In this document: one piece after another, positions 8,899 through 16,916 of the stretch
Layout: each line of letters starts with the position of its first letter
How positions within the stretch are numbered: the first letter of the stretch is position 1
DNA from: Gammaproteobacteria bacterium
Lineage (GTDB): Bacteria > Pseudomonadota > Gammaproteobacteria > Xanthomonadales > SZUA-36
DNA: 64,000 nucleotides
NCBI GenBank assembly: GCA_021772915.1
Contig: JAJFLB010000008.1
Location: 59,902-123,901 of the forward strand
Direction: 5' to 3'
Translations under genes and position numbers: made by a program
Notes under the pieces: generated by a model
Databases searched by the model: none
What the model saw: only the letters and a program-made list of their open reading frames with translations
Told to the model about the DNA's origin: nothing

Positions 8899-9402
8899 AT
8901 GAGAAATATCAACGCTATTGATAGAAAAATACTGTCGATCCTAAAACACGATGCAACGACCTCTAAAGCTGAAATTGGCCGCAAAGTGGGGCTAGCGCCT
9001 TCGGCTATTGGGGAAAGGATTCGGCGCCTCAAAGAGACCGGCGTAATTTTAGGTTTTGAAACTAAAATTAACCCTGCAAGCCTCGGCTTTAGAATTCTCG
9101 CCTTCATTTCAGTTACTGAGAGAAAGCCCACTGGAAAAGTGAAGACGGGAAAGGTTTTAACTTGTGTTACCGGAGTTGAAGAAGTGCACAAAATTGCAGG
9201 AAAGGACTGCTTTCTGGTGAAAATTCGTGCCCGGGATACTGACGAGCTAAATGAAATCCTTGAGCGTGAGATTAACCCTATCCCCAGCATTTCTGGAACT
9301 TCAACAACGATTGTCCTAAAAACCATGAAAGAAGATATTTCCTTTAACTTACCTCATGACAATTTGGAAAAGCTTGTCTCGGCGGGGTACGGAATTGCCT
9401 AA
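8899..9402 (+). CDS. Lrp/AsnC-family transcriptional regulator
   Basis: DNA-binding feast/famine regulator. Residues 4-60 (INAIDRKILSILKHD, then AEIGRKVGLAPSAIGERIRRLKETGVI) are a standard Lrp winged HTH. Residues ~70-145 form the RAM/AsnC ligand domain (VTGVEEVHKIAGKDCFLVKIRARD). Family members respond to amino acids, which fits a neighbouring aminotransferase. ATG at 8899 puts the conserved start of the HTH in place, although no ribosome site is seen; the mRNA may be leaderless or weakly translated. Divergent from the RraA-like operon and directly upstream of (touching) the nitrilase-fold gene. Confidence 0.9.
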   Translation: MRNINAIDRKILSILKHDATTSKAEIGRKVGLAPSAIGERIRRLKETGVILGFETKINPASLGFRILAFISVTERKPTGKVKTGKVLTCVTGVEEVHKIAGKDCFLVKIRARDTDELNEILEREINPIPSISGTSTTIVLKTMKEDISFNLPHDNLEKLVSAGYGIA

Positions 9403-10219
9403 AATTGGAATGGCTCAGCTTTCGGTCTCCCAGTCCATGGAAGAAAACCTTGGAAAAAGCCTGAGTGCCATAAAAGAAGCCGCAGCCAAACGCTCGGATT
9501 TAATCATTTTTCCGGAAATTCAACTCTGCCCTTTTTTCCCTCAATACAAAAACAGCAATGCCAAGCCCTATTGTTTAAAGTTGGATAGCCCCGAAGTTCA
9601 ATCACTTCAGGACGCTTGCAAAAAGTCTAATATCAATGCGATTCCAAATATTTATCTGTCTGAAGGAAGAAATGCCTTTAACGCCTCGATTATGATTGAC
9701 CGCTCAGGGCAGATTCTCGGTGTTTCCAAAATGGTTCACATCACTCAAACCCCTGGGTTTTATGAACAAACCTACTACACCCCTTCAACTGAAGGATTCA
9801 AAGTTTTTGAAACCGACATCGGAAGAATTGGAATCGTCATTTGTTTTGATCGTCACTTCCCAGAAAGCTTCAGGGATTGTGTTGTACAAGGTGCCGACCT
9901 GATAATAGTCCCAACAGTAAATATGTTGGGTGAGCCGATGGAAATGTTTGATTGGGAAATTCGGGTCGCTGCTTTCCAAAATAGCGTTGCTATTGGAATG
10001 TGCAACAGAGTGGGGCAAGAGGGAGATGCTACTTATTATGGTCGCTCGATTCTGGCAGGCCCTTCAGGTGAAATAATCATGCAAGCTGACAACACTGAAA
10101 AAATCTTCTTTGCGGAATTTAAATTGTCAGGAATAAGAACAGCCAGGCAAAAAAATAACTATCTTGAACTCTATGACCCCTCGGTTTTTAGTTTAGACCC
10201 CCAATTAGAACACCCCTGA
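9395..10219 (+). CDS. Carbon-nitrogen hydrolase (nitrilase superfamily)
   Basis: Cytoplasmic hydrolase that cleaves a non-peptide C-N bond (amide or N-carbamoyl). The Glu-Lys-Cys triad is visible: FPEIQL (E41), GVSKMVH (K113) and VICFDRHFPE (C151), counted from the chosen start. The CFDRHFPE signature and overall length resemble N-carbamoyl-putrescine/beta-alanine amidohydrolases more than nitrilases. I chose TTG 9395 because it yields MPKIGMAQL, the usual family opening, and is preceded by GGCGGGG; ATG 9356 and ATG 9410 are alternatives. It overlaps the end of the Lrp-type gene by 8 nt, so the two form one transcript. It is probably the entry step of the catabolic cassette. Confidence 0.88.
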   Translation: MPKIGMAQLSVSQSMEENLGKSLSAIKEAAAKRSDLIIFPEIQLCPFFPQYKNSNAKPYCLKLDSPEVQSLQDACKKSNINAIPNIYLSEGRNAFNASIMIDRSGQILGVSKMVHITQTPGFYEQTYYTPSTEGFKVFETDIGRIGIVICFDRHFPESFRDCVVQGADLIIVPTVNMLGEPMEMFDWEIRVAAFQNSVAIGMCNRVGQEGDATYYGRSILAGPSGEIIMQADNTEKIFFAEFKLSGIRTARQKNNYLELYDPSVFSLDPQLEHP

Positions 10220-10310
10220 ATTGTTGGGCAGCTACAGACAAAACCTAACACTTCTTAATGATATATAAGCAGGCTGTGTCGGAAGGTAAGCTAGGCTCAC
10301 CTTAATACCG

Positions 10311-10544
10311 TGTTTTGCGGGAGCACTCAATCTCAACATCCATTTTCATATGCTGTTTCTGGATGGTGTTTACGTTGATAACAAACATGGAAGCTCACGG
10401 TTTCATTGGGTTAAGGCCCCGACCAGTGATGAGCTTACTCAGCTAAGCCAGAGCATTGCTCACCGGGTGGCTCGCTGCCTGGAGCGTCAGGGATTGCTGG
10501 TACGTGATGCAGAGAATAGATATCTCAGTGAGGATTCCTGTTGA
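10311..10544 (+). mobile_element. IS91-family transposase fragment (middle part)
   Basis: Reads CFAGALNLNIHFHMLFLDGV and VKAPTSDELTQL, then RCLERQGLLVRDAEN, ending at a stop after YLSEDSC. This matches the HFHMLFLDGVY region of IS91-type Y2 transposases, just after the catalytic His motifs. Nothing else of the gene is adjacent: the upstream catalytic part and the C-terminus are missing. It marks the right edge of the AT-leaning cassette. The rest of 10220-10638 holds no gene I can support. Confidence 0.75.
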
Positions 10545-10638
10545 TAATGAAGACGCGTCAGACCGGTGGCATTCCGATATTGGCGGCCATGTTCGCCGCA
10601 TCAGGATGTTTTCTTAGAGCCTGGGCACCCTTAAACAC

Positions 10639-12252
10639 TCAAGGCGAACGGGGCGCCGTGTAAGAAGAAACAACTTCCTCAACCAGGATTTCCAGCTCGG
10701 CCTGCGGGTACCAGCGTCCGCGCGTCATCACACCCAAACGGTGTCGTGTGGCGCTGATGTCTTCGAGCGGATTGGACTCAAGCAATATCAGATCGGCGCG
10801 TTGGCCCACGAGCACCTCGCCGAAAGCATCATCCACACCCATCCGGTTTACACTCAGACGTGCGTTCCTGGTGGCTGCGTTTAGCGCCTCGTAGGGTGAA
10901 AGACCCGCATCTACCAGCAATTCCAGATCGCGGTGGATATGCTCCGGTAATGCACCCTGCACACCGGTATCCGTGCCAGTCAGGATGGATACGCCTGCGG
11001 CATGCTGTTCACGGATCATTTGTGCATAGAATGGTTGCAGCGTATTACGTCGCCAGTCCTGCTGACCCTGCCAGGTGACCATTCGGCCGCTTAGCCATTG
11101 CTGGATCTTCTCAGGACGTATGCGTTGGTATTCCGGTCGTTCGAAATATCCCGGGCCAGCTTCCAGATACAGATAGGTGACCTCATCGGTAACCAAGTTT
11201 GATACCACCATTACATCGTGATCCACAGCGGATGCTACCGACCTAGGGATCAAATCCAGGTTCACGCCAATCGGCTGGAAGGCTCGCGGCGACATTTTGC
11301 CCATCAGATGCTCGTCGAGGAACTCGTCAACGTGTGCTGACTCCCGTAATCCGGTTGCAAACGCTGCTTCAATACCGTGGTCGATGTGGCCAACAATGTA
11401 CATACCCTGGCGTCGCGCCTCGTCGATAACACCCAGGTACTGGTCTCGCGGTAGATAGTCGTAAACCTTAATCAGGTCGTAACCTGCATTGACCTGTCGT
11501 CGAACTTCAGCGCGGGCCCGTGCTTCTGTATTTGGAACATAGGCTATGGGGTACTCAAACGACGTGTAAATGTTGATTGGTATGGCGTTGGTACTGAGTA
11601 AAACAACTCCAAGCACAACCAGAACGAAAGCGCCTGGCAATATGGCCCCTCTTAATGACCGGTTATGTTTGTTCAAACCCCACAGGCGTTGCAACAGCCA
11701 GAATAAAACCAATATTGCCGCTCCGAGGGCAAGCAGACCAGCGATGACCAACAGACGGAATACCCAGACAATAGCCGCGTCAGGTGGGCCCGCGATAACC
11801 GGACCACTGGTGTAAATCGTAGGGCCAATCCGGTCCCCACGTAAAACCTGCTCGCGCCACTCAAGGTGGACCGGTAAGCCATTGAGATTCCGAATCGTCG
11901 TTACACCTTCGGCCAGAAACAGTCGCATGAAATCCGGGTTTGGATCGATGTTCAGGTGTGTGTGCATGTCGGCGAGACCGGGCATTAAATAAGCACCATT
12001 GGCGTCGATGATAAACGCACCTGACGGCACCCTCACATCAGCCGATGGTCCGACGGTCATGATCTTTTCCCCTGCAACGACGACGGTGTATTTGTGCAGA
12101 ATAGTCTCGCTGTTCATGGGTATGATGTTGACGTTTATTAATGCTGTTATGTTGGTTCTCTCGGTCTGTTCTTGGGCCATGATGGAATCTGCATTCATCA
12201 ACAGCAACAAAGGCAAAAAAATCCAAGACATTACACGATTTGTTTGATTCAT
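10639..12252 (-). CDS. Exported amidohydrolase with internal transmembrane insert
   Basis: Amidohydrolase-superfamily metalloenzyme, cleaving an unknown amide, dipeptide or cyclic amide outside the cytoplasm. Signal peptide at residues 1-26 (ends IMAQ). Metal-site marks: ADMHTHL (H97, H99), DLIKVYDYL, GHIDHG, SAHVDEFLDEH and TGTDTG, followed by the closing GQRADLILLESNPLEDI strand set. The oddity is residues ~158-222, between the first and second halves of the barrel: two long hydrophobic helices (VFRLLVIAGLLALGAAILVL and ILPGAFVLVVLGVVLL) joined by a basic loop. Family members do not normally have this insert; it would tie the enzyme to the inner membrane. It lies 36 nt downstream of a small membrane protein gene, likely same operon. 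Confidence 0.88.
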   Translation of the reverse strand: MNQTNRVMSWIFLPLLLLMNADSIMAQEQTERTNITALINVNIIPMNSETILHKYTVVVAGEKIMTVGPSADVRVPSGAFIIDANGAYLMPGLADMHTHLNIDPNPDFMRLFLAEGVTTIRNLNGLPVHLEWREQVLRGDRIGPTIYTSGPVIAGPPDAAIVWVFRLLVIAGLLALGAAILVLFWLLQRLWGLNKHNRSLRGAILPGAFVLVVLGVVLLSTNAIPINIYTSFEYPIAYVPNTEARARAEVRRQVNAGYDLIKVYDYLPRDQYLGVIDEARRQGMYIVGHIDHGIEAAFATGLRESAHVDEFLDEHLMGKMSPRAFQPIGVNLDLIPRSVASAVDHDVMVVSNLVTDEVTYLYLEAGPGYFERPEYQRIRPEKIQQWLSGRMVTWQGQQDWRRNTLQPFYAQMIREQHAAGVSILTGTDTGVQGALPEHIHRDLELLVDAGLSPYEALNAATRNARLSVNRMGVDDAFGEVLVGQRADLILLESNPLEDISATRHRLGVMTRGRWYPQAELEILVEEVVSSYTAPRSP

Positions 12253-12288
12253 TTGCAGCCCATATCGAAATTTATGGCATAATTTCCA

Positions 12289-12993
12289 CTATTCTCGGTT
12301 ATATTGTTCCAACAGGTCCATGACCTGATCAATCCTGTAGTGCAGCGCTGTGAGCGATGTCTTGCGTATACCAATCCAATTGCGATGTACTACCGCCAGA
12401 TTCCACATCTCACGATTGACGAGTAGTGAAGAAAAGTCGGTGTCGAAAGGCGATATAAATACCTGATCAACCTGCCAGGGGTCCGACACAGCTATATTCC
12501 GGATCATAAAGTTATTGATCGTCAGGTAATGTGGAGCGAGTATGTGGTCTTCCAATCTTTGATGGATTTCCAATTGCGAACTCCATTCTGCAAGTGCAAT
12601 TCGTAAGTCTCTATTCCTGAGGATGCGCGTGTTACCAGATGTAACAAGATCAGCATAAGTGGCAGTGACCGGGCGCAGAACGCTGGTTTCGAAGGCCTTC
12701 GAGATCGTTCGGTGAATGCCGGATGAATCCGTCGTCGTTTTCGAAGTCATCAGCCCGAATAACTCGTCGATCGCCTTGAGTGAGACAACCGCCGAGTCTA
12801 TTTCGCTATTGAGATCCAGGACTGTGGTGGAGAAGTCCTTGTACAGGCCTTGCACATAAGCCGATTCGGTGACGCGATCCGTTTTGTCATCCCACCAGGT
12901 ATCGACTGTTAAACCCAAAGCGACACCGATAGCGACGATTGTCGTCTCTGCGAAAACGTATCTCCAATCCGAAACCTGACTGATGCTAACCAT
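12289..12993 (-). CDS. Membrane-anchored protein of DUF6090-like type
   Basis: A 234-residue protein with one N-terminal membrane helix (YVFAETTIVAIGVALGLTVD) followed by a WWDDKTDR stretch and a helical extracytoplasmic or cytoplasmic body. The arrangement (E near the start of the helix, VD.W.. after it) resembles the DUF6090 family, whose function is unknown. The remaining sequence is helix-rich with no catalytic motif. First gene of a two-gene leftward unit with the amidohydrolase, so it may help anchor or regulate that enzyme; this is inference. Confidence 0.7.
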   Translation of the reverse strand: MVSISQVSDWRYVFAETTIVAIGVALGLTVDTWWDDKTDRVTESAYVQGLYKDFSTTVLDLNSEIDSAVVSLKAIDELFGLMTSKTTTDSSGIHRTISKAFETSVLRPVTATYADLVTSGNTRILRNRDLRIALAEWSSQLEIHQRLEDHILAPHYLTINNFMIRNIAVSDPWQVDQVFISPFDTDFSSLLVNREMWNLAVVHRNWIGIRKTSLTALHYRIDQVMDLLEQYNRE

Positions 12994-13104
12994 GTGCGTC
13001 TCCGCTAGATTCCTGTGGACAATAACTGCTAGTGTAGCTAATTAGAGATTTTTTTGGGTGGTGAGTGTGGTGGTGAAGTCAGGATTAGTGCCAGCATTCG
13101 ACCA

Positions 13105-13148
13105 CAGGGATGTGTGAGGTAGAGCAACGCAGGGAGCAATTGCCGAGA
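13105..13148 (+). repeat. Dispersed 44-nt repeat, copy 1
   Basis: Matches 48184-48227 at 39 of 44 positions (begins CAGGGATGT, contains GGTAGAGCAA, ends GGGAGCAATTGCCGAGA). It lies in the 290-bp gap 12994-13285, which otherwise holds nothing recognisable. In the second copy it abuts an IS91-type transposase fragment, so it may derive from that element's end or be an independent small repeat. Confidence 0.65.
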
Positions 13149-13285
13149 AGACTGAAAAACCTGAGTCACGGGTGGTTCAATACATGCGGGTTTCTGGCAA
13201 TATAGCATTAATGCTGCTTATACCCAGGCACCAGCCATTTCGTCCATAATCATTCTGGTTTGGGTGTACCAGTCATCCCTTAGTG

Positions 13286-15334
13286 TCACTCAAGTTCAAT
13301 TGACTCACCGGCCGTGTCAAATATAACCGCCTCCGGTAACAGGTTGAGCACCTGGTTGGTTTGTGTGGCGAGAAGGCCGCTCTGGAAATGCGCAACAATG
13401 ATGACGCTTGGGGCCAGCATGCTGGTGATCAGGTCAAAATTGGCCGCGCTGATTAAGGTGTTGAACGTCGGCATTATGATTGCGTCTAGCTCACCGGCTT
13501 GTAAACCGAGCGCCTGTATATTGTCTGCCGCATAATCAAAGTCACCGATATGCAGAATTTTGCGACCTCCCAGTTCCACCAGGTAAGCCAGATTGGTTAC
13601 TTGTGAAAAGTCATTTCCAAACTGGTCGAAATGACGAGTGTGAAAAACCGTTATCGGTATGCCGTTGATCGTGAATTGCTGACTCTGAAAGCGGTTCAAC
13701 GTTATTTCCTGGACCTGGCTCTGCTGAGGGATATTGGATAAACCTGCCGAGTCAGGACCAAGAAGCATCGTATTGGGTTGATTACTGAGAAAATTACTCA
13801 TTGATGTGAAACCGATATGGTCACCGTGATTGTGCGTAAAAGCTGCGATTTCAACGTCCTGATAAGGCACTGAGCCGGCTGCAATGGCCGCCTGATCGGC
13901 GGTACTGGGAGAAACCCAGCCTTGCACTGGACCCAGGAGGCCATCAATAACAACTTCCTTATCTTCAAACTGTATCATTACGCCCAGATTGCCGATGTAA
14001 TTGATGGACACCTGGCTGGCTGAAGCCCCGATTAATGCCTCGCACAAGGCAATATTGTCGCTGGCCACACGTTCGATTGGTACCGAGCCCTGTTGGGCAA
14101 TTGAAGGGATGTCGTAGTCAACGGTGCCGGCATTGCAATCGTCGAATGTCAGTGTAATCGTGCCGTCATTTACCCTCTCGATCTGGGTGGCAGTATCAAA
14201 CAAGCCGCCGGATGTATTCGAAATATCCATGACCGCCCGGTTACCGTCAATCGTACCCAGAGCGGTTAACCATCGATGACCCGGGTCACCCAGATTCGCG
14301 TGCGCGTCCTGGTCAGGTAGTACTGTGTCATAGGTAAACCAGGCCAGAGAGACAACACCCAGTTCAGCGAATACGGTGATAAAAAATCCCTGTCCTTCGG
14401 TTGCGGGGTTAAACCACGCATCGTTCAATCCCGCATTCATCTCAATTGTATCGAGATGTACTGCCCGTAACGAGTTGCTGTGCAATTGGTCAGTTGAAGT
14501 AATAACGTCAGAATCATTGACGTAAATGATCGTGCCGTCAGCATTGATATCGATGCCGTTGGGCCTGAAAAACCTGGCCTGGTCACTGGGACCATCATCT
14601 CTTCCCGGCTGAGCGCTTCCGGCCAATACTGTGACGTCACCATCCATGGACACTCTGAAAAGACGATTGCCCCGAAAGGAAGTCGCGTATAAGACTCCAT
14701 CGCGGTACACCACGTGACCATTTCCCCCACCTGGTATGGTCGTAAACAATGAAACCTGACCAGTGGCTGTGATCTTGAGCATGTTCGAATCGAGGAAATT
14801 GACTGTATACAAATTGCCGTTGTCATCCAGGGTCAGTCCGTTGGGACAATTGAATAAGACGCTGCCGGTGAACAGTGTGGATCTGCCGTTAGGCACCGCT
14901 TTGCGAATCGTGTTTTCTCTACAGTTGGCTACAAAAATTTCGTCGTTGGCGTTGATTACCAAACCAACGGGCCCACTAAACCCGGTTGAATAAGTGGTCA
15001 TTTGACCATCGGGGGTAATTCGCCGGACCGTGCCACCGTTCAAATGTGACTGAAAAAGATTACCCTGGCTGTCAAAAGCACTGCCGGACGCGCCTGCCAA
15101 ACCGGTAACAAACAGGCTGCGCTGGCCGTCAGGTGTGATTTTCCAAATGGACGTGCCATTGGCTCTGCTAAGGTTTGGGCCATAGTCACTCACATAGATA
15201 TTACCGTCCGGGCCAACCGTGACACCGCCACTGCCGTTGAAGCCAGAATCGATGGTCTCGACATGTGTTGCTGCCCACGCTGAGCCGGCAAGCGACTGGA
15301 CCAGCAGCAGAAATATATAGATATACTTGTTCAT
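13286..15334 (-). CDS. Secreted NHL propeller + shared domain + metallo-beta-lactamase fold
   Basis: Three-part exported protein of 682 residues. A signal peptide (to AGSAWA) is followed by NHL/SMP-30-like propeller repeats to about residue 290 (GGVTVGPDGNIYVSDYG, GLVINANDEIFVANC, NCPNGLTLDDNGNLY, FRPNGIDINADGT). Then comes the ~135-residue domain shared by four proteins here (about 299-434: NAGLNDAWF...GQGFFI...AWFTYD...HRWLTALG...DNIALCEAL). The C-terminus (about 445-682) is a UlaG-like metallo-beta-lactamase fold with THNHGDH, HTRHFDQFGND, ILHIGDFDY and VAHF, the full set of expected metal ligands. So it probably has hydrolase activity outside the cell; substrate unknown. ATG 15334 is preceded by GGAAAACACA; the TTG 12 nt upstream is less likely. 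Divergent from the 15574 gene through a promoter region duplicated at 20.3-20.6 kb. Confidence 0.88.
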   Translation of the reverse strand: MNKYIYIFLLLVQSLAGSAWAATHVETIDSGFNGSGGVTVGPDGNIYVSDYGPNLSRANGTSIWKITPDGQRSLFVTGLAGASGSAFDSQGNLFQSHLNGGTVRRITPDGQMTTYSTGFSGPVGLVINANDEIFVANCRENTIRKAVPNGRSTLFTGSVLFNCPNGLTLDDNGNLYTVNFLDSNMLKITATGQVSLFTTIPGGGNGHVVYRDGVLYATSFRGNRLFRVSMDGDVTVLAGSAQPGRDDGPSDQARFFRPNGIDINADGTIIYVNDSDVITSTDQLHSNSLRAVHLDTIEMNAGLNDAWFNPATEGQGFFITVFAELGVVSLAWFTYDTVLPDQDAHANLGDPGHRWLTALGTIDGNRAVMDISNTSGGLFDTATQIERVNDGTITLTFDDCNAGTVDYDIPSIAQQGSVPIERVASDNIALCEALIGASASQVSINYIGNLGVMIQFEDKEVVIDGLLGPVQGWVSPSTADQAAIAAGSVPYQDVEIAAFTHNHGDHIGFTSMSNFLSNQPNTMLLGPDSAGLSNIPQQSQVQEITLNRFQSQQFTINGIPITVFHTRHFDQFGNDFSQVTNLAYLVELGGRKILHIGDFDYAADNIQALGLQAGELDAIIMPTFNTLISAANFDLITSMLAPSVIIVAHFQSGLLATQTNQVLNLLPEAVIFDTAGESIELE

Positions 15335-15359
15335 TGTGTTTTCCAACCAAAAAGAAAGT

Positions 15360-15497
15360 TATCGTATTTCGGGCTATTGGCCTAAATCTTGAACGAAACC
15401 GATGCAACCGATATTGGACGATTTGGTGCCGGTGATTAATGCAGCATCGAATCATCATTATCGGTTTCGTTATATTGCGGCCGTTTATGCACAATAC
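15360..15497. promoter_or_regulatory. Divergent promoter region with duplicated blocks and inverted operator motif
   Basis: Contains a perfect 12-bp inverted pair, AACGAAACCGAT (15392-15403) and ATCGGTTTCGTT (15460-15471), 56 bp apart. Block 15360-15407 matches 20271-20318 at 41 of 48 bases. Block 15459-15497 shares TATCGGTTTC and TTATGCACAATAC, at nearly the same spacing, with 20561-20598. It lies between two divergently transcribed propeller genes; the likely binder is the AraC-type protein encoded at 18033. Confidence 0.6.
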
Positions 15498-15573
15498 TAG
15501 CCACCCATTACTGTCAATAATCAAACGGAAAACGGGGAAACCCGGTACTTTCCTGTGGAATTTGGAGGTTTCA

Positions 15574-16854
15574 ATGCGTCAAGATTCGGTCCCACATAAA
15601 CAAAATTACTCACCTGCACTGCTGCTGTTGATTGCATCGATATGGATACACGATGCCTATGCTCAGGATGATTTTTTTCGACCTGAGGTCACCACACTCA
15701 ATTTGTCCGACGACATGATTACCTGGGGTAGTTTGGGTGGGGTGACCGTGGATCGCCTGGGTTACGTATATGTCACCAATTTTGGCGCTGATGTTTGGCG
15801 GGTATCAAAAAGCGGCACGGTCAAACTGCTGACCGACAGCATGTATGAGGCGGCCGGTAACGCTATCGACTTAAACGGCGACTTGCTGCAAGCAACCCAT
15901 AGCAATGGGAACCTTTATCGGATATCAAGAAACGGTGAAATTAGCCTGCTGGTGGACGGTGAGCTAAACGGGCCAGTCGGTGTTGCCATAAACAGAGCCG
16001 GTGAAATCTTCGTGACCAACTGCTGGACCAATAATATTGCCAGAATCAAGGTTGGTGGAAAGCTCGACATTTTTTCAGAAAATGGCAGTTATCTATGTCC
16101 CAATGGTTTGGCATTCGACTTACAGGGAAACTTGTTTGTGGTCAGTTTTGACAACACGATCATTACGCGGATAACGCCCGAAGGTGAGGAGTCGACATTG
16201 GCTACATTACCCGGCGTCGGCAATTCACATATTGCTTACTTCAAGAACCACCTCTATGTGACACAAATATTTGAGCACCGCATTTTTCAGATTAGCAGCG
16301 ACGGTAGTTTCAAGGTGTTGGCAGGTGATGGTACCTCCGGCACCAATGATGGCCCTGGAACTCAAGCACAAATCGCCTGGCCAAACGGGATTGCCATATC
16401 GCGAACCGGCAGGCTCTATGTCAATACCCTGACAGGTGAGTTTCGGAACCGGAATAAAGCTTCACAATTACAGTTAAAAACCATCGATTTACCCACCTTG
16501 TCGCGAACCCTGGAGCGTGCATATAACAGCGGAGGTAAGACTGCACTCAAACCAGCATATGATTGGTATCGCTCAAAGTATGCCGCCGACGCTAAAGAAT
16601 CTTCCATTATCGCGGGGTTCTCCAACGAGATTATCAAGTTCATTGGCCGGGGAAAAATTGACGAGGTCATCGCTGTTGCTGAATTGAACACACAACTGCA
16701 CCCACAGGCCTGGGAAGCCTGGGTTGGCTTAGGTGATGCTTACGCAGCTGCCAACAACCGGGCGTTGGCACGTAAATACTTCGAGAAAGCACTTCTCATC
16801 ACACCTGAAAGCGTGACCATCGAATCGAGGATAGATGAATTGCTCATTCCCTAA
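15574..16854 (+). CDS. Secreted NHL-type beta-propeller with C-terminal TPR
   Basis: Exported protein of 426 residues. A signal peptide ends at DAYAQ. NHL-like repeats run to about residue 310 (GGVTVDRLGYVYVTNFG, GVAINRAGEIFVTNCW, LCPNGLAFDLQGNLFVV, AWPNGIAISRTGRLYVN) and are clear paralogues of those in the 13286 and 18924 proteins. Unlike them it lacks the shared C-terminal domain and ends in a helical TPR-like tail (WEAWVGLGDAYAAANNRALA, then RKYFEKALLITP). Propeller plus TPR suggests protein or ligand binding rather than catalysis. ATG 15574 has GGAGG 5 nt upstream; the longer frame to 15439 crosses the promoter region and is not used. Confidence 0.85.
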   Translation: MRQDSVPHKQNYSPALLLLIASIWIHDAYAQDDFFRPEVTTLNLSDDMITWGSLGGVTVDRLGYVYVTNFGADVWRVSKSGTVKLLTDSMYEAAGNAIDLNGDLLQATHSNGNLYRISRNGEISLLVDGELNGPVGVAINRAGEIFVTNCWTNNIARIKVGGKLDIFSENGSYLCPNGLAFDLQGNLFVVSFDNTIITRITPEGEESTLATLPGVGNSHIAYFKNHLYVTQIFEHRIFQISSDGSFKVLAGDGTSGTNDGPGTQAQIAWPNGIAISRTGRLYVNTLTGEFRNRNKASQLQLKTIDLPTLSRTLERAYNSGGKTALKPAYDWYRSKYAADAKESSIIAGFSNEIIKFIGRGKIDEVIAVAELNTQLHPQAWEAWVGLGDAYAAANNRALARKYFEKALLITPESVTIESRIDELLIP

Positions 16855-16877
16855 ACCCGGTTTTCTTTGGGTTTTAG
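16851..16877 (+). terminator. Probable terminator after the NHL-TPR gene
   Basis: CTAAACCC (16851-16858) pairs with GGGTTTTAG (16869-16877) with one bulged base, overlapping the stop codon. The stem is AT-rich and short, so confidence is limited. Confidence 0.4.
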
Positions 16878-16916
16878 TGGGTTGCAATCGAATCTGTATG
16901 GGTGATCCCCAGAACC

